From: Salticus scenicus
Lineage: Eukaryota > Arthropoda > Arachnida > Araneae > Salticidae
Length of the DNA stretch: 64,000 nt
Assembly (NCBI GenBank): GCA_963930645.1
Contig: OZ005661.1
Location: 201,241,120 to 201,305,119, forward strand
Direction: 5' to 3'
The translations under genes and the position numbers were made by a program. Positions 56,453 through 64,000 of this stretch are shown here, one piece after another. The notes beneath the pieces are model-generated. The model saw only the letters and a list, made by a program, of their open reading frames with translations. It was not told where the DNA came from and did not search any database. Every line of letters begins with the position of its first letter. Positions within the stretch are counted from its first letter, which is position 1.

Positions 56453-56471
56453 AACCCCACGCCTGACACCA
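56453..56471 (-). other. tRNA primer-binding site of the Gypsy relic
   Basis: The minus strand reads TGGTGTCAGGCGTGGGGTT. It starts with TGG (complement of the CCA tail) four bases after the presumed LTR end CGCAACA. The TGGTGTCAG...GTGGGG form fits the 3' end of a leucine tRNA; that identity is inferred. Confidence 0.65.
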
Positions 56472-56475
56472 GAAA

Positions 56476-56690
56476 TGTTGCGAACTTGGGGTTCGTGATT
56501 TGACTCCGATTGAAAAGTGAAACTTGCAGAAGCTGAAACATTTTTTTAAAAAAAATTCGAGAAGATTACAGGTCTATAAAGCAAGTATCAACATCAGTTC
56601 CATCAGTAAACACAGCTTAAACAACAGCTGATAACATCAAGTTCACAGGATAAACATTAGCATGACATTAACACGCAGCACAGGCTGCCC
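56476..56690 (-). repeat. Probable Gypsy LTR (far end not defined)
   Basis: Minus-strand 3' end ...GTTCGCAACA next to the primer-binding site. The opposite end was not found because there is no second LTR in the window to compare. The right boundary is a guess. Confidence 0.35.
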
Positions 56691-56694
56691 AAGC

Positions 56695-56990
56695 AGCACC
56701 GAAACGTTCTCTGAACGTTCAAAAATTGTTCTACAAACACGTTCTAAGAACGTTCACTTTGAACGTGTTATAGACGTATATTTGTCCATCTTGAAGCCGT
56801 ACAATAGTACGGTTCAGAGAACGTTCAATGAACGTGTAACTATCACCATCGGTGTTATAGAAACGTTCTGAGAACGTTCTACGTATACGGTCTCAGAACG
56901 TTCTAAACGTTTTAAGAACGTGTTCAAAACGTTATACACATTTTCAGAACGTTCTAGAAAACGTACTGTAAACGTTCTAAAATAGTGTAG
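56695..56990. repeat. Dense cluster of AACGTT / GAACGTTC palindromes
   Basis: More than a dozen copies of GAACGTTC, AGAACGTTCT or half-forms (AACGTG, AACGTT) lie within 300 bp, unevenly spaced. An ACGTATACG palindrome (56880) and a GTAC-centred repeat (56796-56815) are also present. The frames at 56662-56871 and 56814-57014 only reflect the repeated motif. Confidence 0.8.
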
Positions 56991-57107
56991 AAAAAAAAAA
57001 AACTGTGACGTCATTATAAAAAAAACACCACAGTACGGGCGTTTAAAAGTAAAAAGTACATATTATTACTTACAGACTTTGAATAAACACCATAAAATGC
57101 AATAAAC

Positions 57108-57157
57108 TCGCAGCAATTGTTTCGGGTCGAAAAAACACACGACCCTTCATCAGGCGA
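57108..57157 (-). ncRNA. Hammerhead motif, left arm of foldback 1
   Basis: Minus strand: CTGATGA (57153-57147), one extra A, stem II GGGTCG/CGACCC, GAAA, palindromic stem III CAATTG, then CT where UH is required, and stem I TCGC/GCGA. The C at the position that should be U breaks the core, so cleavage is not expected. Confidence 0.6.
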
Positions 57158-57242
57158 ATAAAGTAAGCACGAGTGCTGCAGTCAAAGCGGCAACGCAATT
57201 GGTGCGTTGCCGCTTTGACTGCAGCACTCGTTCTTACTTTAT

Positions 57243-57291
57243 TCGCCTGATGAAGGGTCGTGTGTTTTTTGACCCGAAACAATTGCTGCGA
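57243..57291 (+). ncRNA. Hammerhead motif, right arm of foldback 1
   Basis: TCGC (57243-57246) pairs with GCGA (57288-57291). CTGATGA is at 57247-57253, stem II GGGTC/GACCC at 57255-57259 and 57271-57275, GAAA at 57276-57279, and palindromic stem III CAATTG at 57280-57285. As in the left arm, position 57286 is C instead of U. Confidence 0.6.
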
Positions 57292-57372
57292 GTTTATTGC
57301 ATTTTATGGTGTTTAGTCAAAGTCTGTAAGTAATAATTTTTACAACGTCAGTTTTGTGGTGCTTTTTTATTA

Positions 57373-58126
57373 AAAAGTACATAGCTGATGACGAATAATG
57401 ATGTAACACATGAACAGAAATATAAATTACTTTTTTTTTTTTTTTTAATTCAAATAATGTTTGAGAAATTTTAACATACTTACTATTCTTTTAATTTCAA
57501 CGTATATGCATCAAAAATTCTATATTCTATGACAGTTTTCCGAAAAAAGTGCCATTACGTCTCTTTATCCCTTAAAAAATTTCTTAAATTTTTCATTTTT
57601 TTTTCCCCTGATCTGAAGATAATGAAGTTATAGTATTAATTACAAAAGTTTGAATAAACACCATAAAATTCAAGAACTCGAAACAATTGTTTCGGGTTAA
57701 AAGAAGACACAACCCTTCATCAGGCGAACAATGTAAGCGCGAGAGCTGCAAACAAGCATGTTGAGTGTGTTGAATGCGTTGCCGGTTTTTTTTTTTTTTT
57801 TTTTTTTTTTTTAGCAGCTGCGAGTTCTTGCCTTTTATGGCGTTTATTAAAGTTTCGTAATCAATACTATAACGTCATTATCTTCAGATTAGGGGAAAAA
57901 AGAAATTTTTTTTTAAATGCAAAAATTTAAGGAATTTTTTAAGGGATATAGAGTTGACATCCACGTTATGAAAATTTTTGGGAATTACTGTCGGAGAATA
58001 TGGAATTTCTCATGCATATACGTTGAAATTAAATATGTTAAAATTTCTCAAACATTATTTGAATTTAAAAAAAAGTAATTCATATCCTTGTTGCTGTGTT
58101 GTATCATTCTTCATCTGCTATGTACA
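57373..58126. repeat. Long foldback 2, adjacent to foldback 1
   Basis: GTACATAGCTGATGACGAAT (57377) is matched inverted by ATTCTTCATCTGCTATGTAC (58107-58126). The arms continue inward through AATAATGTTTGAGAAATTTT and its complement (58044-58063) and the AATAAACACCATAAAA segment to poly(T) near 57787-57812. Each arm is about 350 bp, with more decay than foldback 1. Confidence 0.8.
57673..57727 (-). ncRNA. Hammerhead motif in foldback 2, core intact
   Basis: Minus strand: CTGATGA (57723-57717), stem II GGGTT/AACCC, GAAA (57693-57690), palindromic stem III CAATTG (57689-57684), then TT at the cleavage position. Stem I pairs CGA with TCG but has one mismatch next to the core. Same lineage as the foldback 1 motifs, with the U restored and the damage elsewhere. 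Confidence 0.65.
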
Positions 58127-58255
58127 ACTAAACTCTTGAATTATTTTGCTTGTTTTAATCCTTGGGATTCCGAATGCATCATCCTGTGAGTAATGTTTGT
58201 TTTTTATAGTTGTTTTCTGTTTGATTCTCTGATTTCTTGAATTAATAGTTTATTC

Positions 58256-58529
58256 CAGGGGTGCAGAAAATGTTCAGACCTCGGAAATTTCCCCCAAACA
58301 CAGTATAAATTTCCCTCAATAATGCAAAAATCTACTTTGGTATAAAAAGTCATTTGTTCTATGTAATAAATCTTTAAGAGAATAAACATACAGTGTAATA
58401 TAAAAATATCGCTGTTAGTGTATAAGCACTTTAAAGTAGCAAATTGTTATTTTTGATTTACATTTTTATTTTCTCTTAAAAAAATATTCAAAATTTCCCC
58501 CGAATCTGAGCCCTGGTTCTGCACCCCTG
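58256..58529. mobile_element. hAT-type MITE with perfect 8-bp target duplication
   Basis: CAGGGGTGCAGAA at the left is inverted as TTCTGCACCCCTG at the right. The octamer GTTTATTC is found on both sides (58248-58255, 58530-58537). Internal AATTTCCCCC is repeated, inverted in part. A different family from the MITE at 51372. Confidence 0.85.
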
Positions 58530-59047
58530 GTTTATTCCACTTTATTCTTCATTTTTAACTTCAATTAATTTCTTGTACGATTGGGTGTCCGCTGGCAATT
58601 TGCTATTATAGCTGCTAACGAACGAAATCGTACATTGGTGCTCAACGGTGTAAAAGGTCACCCCTGACGAGTTTTTTTTTTTTTTTTTTTTCCTTCTTCT
58701 TCTTCTTTTTCACCGTTCTGAGCTTTTCCTCTAAAAAAAAAAAAAATGCTGTTTTTATTTTTATTTTTTTCTCGTTGCTTGTTTGTATCTTTTGATTTGA
58801 GTTTCATGTCGTTTTTACGCACCGGCAAAATTATTAAAATTGCAACGAATAATCTAGGAATAAATGTATGATTAGATTGAAGTTAAATAAAATAAAAATA
58901 AATAAACAAAAAATAAATGTTTCAATAAATCACAATCAGTCTCCACAGGTTATTTAAATTTGTTGTAATTTCCTTCTCATTGTTCTATGTGGTTTCAGTG
59001 ATCTTATATCGGTTGCCTGGTTTTAACTACGATTAAAAATTCATTTA

Positions 59048-59086
<39 letters not shown>

Positions 59087-59098
59087 TTTTTTTTAATA
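58530..59098. other. AT-rich spacer, no gene seen
   Basis: Poly(T)/CTT-rich run at 58671-58710 and (TA)n at 59050-59082. Confidence 0.45.
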
Positions 59099-59776
59099 CA
59101 GGGTGCAAAGATAGTCACGAGAATGTCTTTATCTCCGCAACTATTGGTCGCAAACATATAGTTTCAGTTACAAAATGTTTTAAAAAATATGAGCATTTGC
59201 GGTATGACATGTTTAAATTTAAAATATCTATTTTTTCAAAATTACAAAAATAAATTTTTATACAGTCCCAGATCCCTATAGATCCCTTTAGAAAAATTGA
59301 CACTCATCCTAACAAAAAGTTTCATTTATATTCTCCCAAAATGGAACGAGATATTTAAAGTTTAGATTTTCTAACATATTTCGGCCTTCAATAAGGGATC
59401 GGTTTAAAAATCCTATTTGGAATTTGTTTGCTTTTTTCCGGGCTTTATTAAGAATTTTTCATTGACTTTTTAATAAAGCCCGAGAAAATGCGGAATAATC
59501 CTAAATTTTGAAACTAACTATCTCAGACAATTTTGGGCGCACAAAAGTGAAACTTTTCGTGTTATATTTTTTAAGTTGAAAGTCAACTTTTACTATTAGC
59601 GTCCTGAAAACTCTATAAAAATTACCAATTTTTGTGATTTTTAATAAATTGATTTTTTAAATTTAAACATGTCATATAATGAATTCTTACATTTTTTTTA
59701 AATACATTTTCTTATTGGAGGACGTCTGAGACCAATTGTTGCGCAAATAAAGGCCTGCTCTCGACTTTGCACCCTG
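59099..59776. mobile_element. TA-flanked palindromic MITE, 678 bp
   Basis: CAGGGTGCAAAG at 59099 and its complement CTTTGCACCCTG ending at 59776, each bordered by TA. The arms continue (CAACTATTGGTCGCA against the complement of TGAGACCAATTGTTGCG) to a centre with perfect 13-bp arms CGGGCTTTATTAA / TTAATAAAGCCCG (59438-59485), so the whole element is one decayed foldback. TA borders suit Tc1/mariner mobilisation. No transposase. Confidence 0.75.
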
Positions 59777-59779
59777 TAT

Positions 59780-61160
59780 ATTCTAAACATTTCTGGGTAC
59801 TACTTTGTAAGTCCATGGATAGTTTAAAAATATATTTGAATGCTGAAGTTCATAGAAAGTTTTAATATTCCAACATAAAAAATATTTTCGAAAATTAATG
59901 CACCAATACACCGCTAAAATTATATGCAATTGAGTTTAGAATATATTGTTAATTTATAATAATAAGAAATTGAAACGAATATTTAAAAATTAGTTAGAAG
60001 GAAGAAATTTTAAAAATTTCCAAATACTTAAATATAATTTTTTTTTAATCAAAATATTTAACATACTTCATATTTTTAAATTTCAGTGCATGTGTGTATT
60101 CATATTTTCAGTTTACAGCAGCAGTTTACAAAAATGATGTTTACAGATATTTAAACTTATTCCACATAGCAATGTAATTGGTAATCATTAAATGTTTAAA
60201 TTTCTTTAAAATGAGTCAACGCAATTTTTACTCATTTGATGTAATTACGCTATCATGGCATATTAAATAATAAAGAAATGTAATTATTATTATTATTTTT
60301 AATAAAAAATATAGGAAGTATATTATTTATAATTAACATATCATTTCTTAGTATATTATTTATTTACTTATTAAATATATTATTTATTGTTTATTAATAA
60401 TAATTATAATAAATAGTATAATAATAACAAATACTTATAAATAAAAATAAAAAAAACAATTACGTAATAATTTATTTGTTTTCATTTTTTCCCTGTTGTT
60501 TTCATGTTTCCTTTATTTTACTAAATCTGGATAAAAATAACCCACCAGAGTTGTGCTTTAAAATTGATAACGTTTTCCCTTTTCCGTTTTTATATTATGT
60601 TAGACATAAGTAAAAGGAAAGAAAGCCGTCCTCACCCAATCTCTGTCTATGATTATGCTAGAAACATAATTTTTACTTATTGGACGCCATTATTTTCTGG
60701 TTCAGAAGGTTAGTATAAAAAAAAAAAAAAAAAAAATTAAGAAAGAAAACATATAGAAATAGCTTTTGTATAAATACTTTATAAATAAAACTATTGCTCT
60801 TTTATATATATATATATATATATAATTATATTTCACAACACTTTTATCGTGTTGTATCCATTAATATAAATAGTTTTTATTCCAGAGAATGCTTGAATTC
60901 GAAACTTTAAAAGTCAATTTTTAGCCATTTTCAAGACATACAGACGAGTGGCAAAATAATGTGTAATTTTCCGATTTAGCCTTTTTGTCAAATACCTAGA
61001 GAAATCTTGATAAAGTGCATAGAACTTCATAGGTATAAAAAACATGTTATTCCACATATATTTATGTAAAGATTTTGTCCAGAAAGAAAAGAAGGGATCT
61101 TAACGGGGGAGAGGGGGAATGTTATTTTATTTATAAAATTTTGCACTTGAAATGCGTTGT
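59780..61160. other. AT-rich spacer, no gene seen
   Basis: Mostly A/T with AAT/TTA-rich stretches (60280-60450) and (TA)n at 60804-60824. Nothing coding. Confidence 0.45.
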
Positions 61161-61165
61161 AGCTG

Positions 61166-61206
61166 TAGCATTTATTCTTGTATGCCACATACAAGAATAA
61201 ATGCTA
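61166..61206. repeat. Perfect 19-bp hairpin with 3-nt loop
   Basis: TAGCATTTATTCTTGTATG, loop CCA, then the exact complement ending AATAAATGCTA. Such a short loop points to a snap-back (template-switch) event rather than an element. Confidence 0.8.
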
Positions 61207-61367
61207 TTTATAAATGCTTCTTTAATTTATGTGTATTCATAATTTTGTCAGTATCACGCGCATTCATTGAGAATAAAGTTTTTTTTTTTTTTTTTTTTAA
61301 CTTTATTGAAAATTTGCGAAACATTTTTTGCTTATATAACATAAAGGGTTTTCAGATCAATTTAATG

Positions 61368-61985
61368 CCATTTCTAGAAAATTTGACATAGTGCATTAGA
61401 CATAACATAATACAAATATAATATAAAAATATTAATATAAGATGAAATATGAGTATTTTTACTAAATAAGTTTTAACTTTGCATCCACAAATGGTGACAA
61501 AGTTTTTTTTACAAAATTTATTATCCAAATACATAAATACTCTGAAAAAATAACCAAAGCAATATCAGGGAAATTTAGAAACATATCATCGATAGAATTA
61601 GTTAAATTTAAAGCAGTATGAAAGAGAAGCGAATGATAAGTGGTTTTATAAAGATTTCAATTTAATTAACTTACAGTGTATTCCCAAGGACATATTAAAA
61701 ATAAAAATATGCATTACATATTTATACTTTTGCTTGTCTTTCATAGTGCTTAAATTTCAACTAATTCTGTTGACGATATCTTTTTGATTTTTCACAATGT
61801 TTGCATGAGTTCTATACATTTCACTAAATAATACCTAAAAATTTTTTTTCGTTAAATCTTGTGCATGCGCAGATAAATATCTTTTAGTAAAAATGCTCAT
61901 TTTTTTGCATAAATTTAATGTTCTTACTCTCTGATTACAGAATGTTGTGTCTAATGTACTATGTCAAGTTTTCTAAAAATGACTT
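61368..61985. mobile_element. Foldback element F, copy 2
   Basis: CCATTTCTAGAAAATTTGACA (61368) is matched inverted near 61955-61980 (TGTCAAGTTTTCTAAAAATG). Interior phrases (TGTGCATGCGCAGATAAATA, TTTAGTAAAAATGCTC) match 52510-52560 of copy 1. It lacks the piggyBac MITE, so that insertion came later or only in copy 1. Confidence 0.6.
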
Positions 61986-61989
61986 ATAA

Positions 61990-63571
61990 TAAATTAAAAA
62001 CCGTGCTTATTATAAATAAAAAACTCTCGAAAGTCTTTAATTTCGTTAAAGAAATTTTCTGTGATGGTGAATTATTAATGATAATTAAAAAGAGCGACAT
62101 AAAAATATGTTAAAGCTACAATAAATTTCAAGCATTATTAATTACAAGATGCTGCCAAATATGTAAAAATATAATTTTATTAGTGGTTCTTTTGTTATCT
62201 TTGGGACATTTTTTTTTAAAACATATGTGATATAACATGTTATTTACACCCACAAAGTATCCATCAAATGTTTCTCAATATTTCCGACAAAATGTTTAAA
62301 TTCGAAAGTGTCGCTTTTTTTCTTATTTGGTCCCCCATCATCTGTATACGTATATAAAGATGCACAATAATTATTCTGTGGATTACATATGTGCTTATAC
62401 TTGTGTGTATTCAGACTAGCTTTATCTAAATTACTATTTGATTATTAATCATAAAATTGACAGATTCATTAGTTGCATACCGTTCAATATACTCTTTATA
62501 AATATACGGCATTGTAGTTCTTAGATACGGTACGTCTACTATGTACATATTTAATATTTATGAGTTTTGTACGTTATACACCAAAAATGATAAATTCGGA
62601 ACAATAGTTTAAATTTTTCATGCATACGAAAATAAAACTTTAAAAGATTAAATTAAAACAATATTGTGCATTGTGTTTTTACATAATGCCCAATGTTACA
62701 TAATGTTTTTACGCAACCAGATAACCCCCCCCCCCCCCAAAAAAAAAAAAAAAAAAAAAGGATTATATTAACCAAGAGTGTTGTTTGTAACATTAATGTT
62801 CAGGTTCACTTAATTATATTTTTGTAGATCTCTATATAATTCAGATGAAAGAAAAATATAAAGCTACGCAGACTTATATATTTTTATTTATTTAAATTCG
62901 CTTAACCCTTTCAAAGGCTTTGGAATACATTATATCAAACCTAATTTTAATTCCCAACTGTAAAAACGTGTCCAAGAATTTTTTTTACAAAGTTTTACTT
63001 TAATAATATAGAAGAAAAATTCAATTTTTTTTTTTTTTTTTTTTTTTTTAATCTCTTATATTTGTTTGTACGTACTGGTGGCAGTTAATTTTAAATGATC
63101 AAAATTGTCTTGTCCCTCAAACGGTTAAGTGAGAATAACTTTTACACACTTAACATAAACATATTTGGTTACAAGAAGAAATATTTTTAGAAATTTCTTT
63201 ACTAGCTATATATTGAAGAATGTTAAATATTGAATGTAGCAGACATATTTTCGTAATCAATTAATTAAAGAGGTATAATAAAAACGCTTTAAAGATTAAA
63301 TTGAAATATATGTATGCAAACATTCAGATGCATTAAACTTGTCTATCACAGTTGACTTAAGCAAATTATTACAGTAAAATTCACGTCTGAAAAATATGCA
63401 TTAAATCTGAAAATGGAATATGAGAAAAATAAAGGGAAAAAAGTATGAAACTGTATTCCATATTTTATGTTGTGTTTTTATTCCAAACTTTATAACAATA
63501 CTCTGTACTTTAAGAATTTATATTTGTACATTTTTTACTTTTTTTTTTTTCTCTGATACAATATATATATA
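61990..63571. other. AT-rich right flank, no gene seen
   Basis: The first 400 bp resemble 52760-53100. The rest holds a C run followed by poly(A) (62726-62759), poly(T) (63025-63049) and no recognisable coding sequence. Confidence 0.45.
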
Positions 63572-63726
63572 TAGTCGAATCTAATTAACGTAAACCGCTT
63601 AACGTGAATAGTTTCCACTATCCCCGCTAAAACAAAGGTCAGTTTCTGAGTTACTGACAATATAAACTACTGATAACATGAACAATTTTTTTTATTCCCC
63701 ATGAGATTCCCGTAAACGAGGTTCGA

Positions 63727-63729
<3 letters not shown>
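63572..63729. mobile_element. pogo/Tigger-like MITE, 158 bp
   Basis: The left end TAGTCGAATCTAATTAACGT and the inverted right end (CGTAAACGAGGTTCGACTG) are imperfect terminal repeats of the CAGTCGAACCTCG type found in pogo/Tigger elements. The element lies inside a (TA)n tract, so the TA target duplication cannot be proved. Confidence 0.6.
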
Positions 63730-63789
<60 letters not shown>

Positions 63790-64000
63790 ATGTATGTTGC
63801 TTGGTAAAAAATCAGTAAGTAAGCTTAAAAAAAAAAAAAAAAAATTATGCATCTAAATATCTCATGATAAAATGAGTATTTATCAACAACAGGTGGATCT
63901 GTTATTATTTAAGAACTACAATGTTAAAGATGACTGTACCTCTTTAGATTTTGAAGCATGTATTTTATAGCCCCTGCTCTTTCCATTATATTACCATTTG
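63730..64000. repeat. (TA)n tract and right edge
   Basis: (TA)n at 63731-63780, poly(A) at 63828-63843, then AT-rich sequence to the window edge. No gene. Confidence 0.8.

Larger units (their letters stand above)
57020..57375. repeat. Long foldback 1 built from Penelope-type ends
   Basis: Arms meet near 57198 (GGCAACGCAATTGGTGCGTTGCC). The inner 135 bp on each side (57062-57336) are almost perfect complements, and a looser outer part continues to the edges (CACCACAGT against its complement at 57350). Each arm contains a hammerhead motif pointing outward from the centre. Confidence 0.85.

Noticed and set aside
55714..56466. 250-codon + strand frame rich in Ser/Phe/Leu
   Set aside because: It is the antisense of the charged coiled coil of the Gypsy gag relic on the minus strand.

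Overview
The window is AT-rich eukaryotic nuclear DNA, dense in repeats, with no prokaryotic signals. Its only intact protein genes are two single-exon, divergent ionotropic-receptor (IR/iGluR-like) ligand-gated channels. Together with Tc1/mariner, Gypsy, Penelope-like, piggyBac-like, hAT and Helitron remnants, this suggests an arthropod genome. A chelicerate such as a spider is the most likely source. That placement is an inference from family resemblance, not from a search.

Genes. The window is a decaying tandem cluster of IR-like genes, all on the + strand. Intact copies lie at 9396-10694 and 35338-36609. Relics lie at about 2600-2866 (one fragment), 40815-41570 (3' half with frameshifts), 42943-43390 (5' half, cut by a Tc1 fragment) and 50022-50198 (first exon-like stub only). 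Flanking DNA was duplicated with the genes. Block A (upstream flank plus gene) recurs at about 4.2-11.5 kb, 29.8-37.1 kb (with a partial extra copy at 37.1-38.0 kb) and 44.4-50.2 kb. Block B (flank of a second IR subtype) recurs at about 0.34-2.87 kb, 20.3-24.07 kb and 39.3-41.6 kb.

Mobile DNA. Comparing the duplicated blocks gives empty sites, so several insertions can be bounded almost to the base. The clearest is a 2.76-kb non-autonomous Helitron (20805-23566, minus strand). It has TC at one end and CTAG at the other, sits exactly between A and T, and the matching empty site is present near 39775. Three further families (called H1, H2 and H3 here) share one design: an inverted repeat that forms a hairpin at one terminus, a matching subterminal repeat at the other, internal tandem repeats of about 170-180 bp and CAGA microsatellites. 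H2 and H3 end in CTAG. They look like Helentron/HINE-type elements.

Right third (50-64 kb). This part is a graveyard of nested elements. It holds a Gypsy gag relic with its primer-binding site, split by a degenerate mariner and ended by a Tc1 fragment. It also holds two hAT-type MITEs with perfect 8-bp target duplications, a TTAA-flanked piggyBac MITE nested in a foldback element, a TA-flanked palindromic MITE and a pogo/Tigger-like MITE.

RNA motifs. Minimal type-I hammerhead ribozyme motifs of the Penelope-like-element kind occur at 12963-13006 (all core positions intact), at 57673-57727, and twice inside a foldback at 57.0-57.4 kb. No tRNA, rRNA, CRISPR or host gene other than the IR cluster could be supported.
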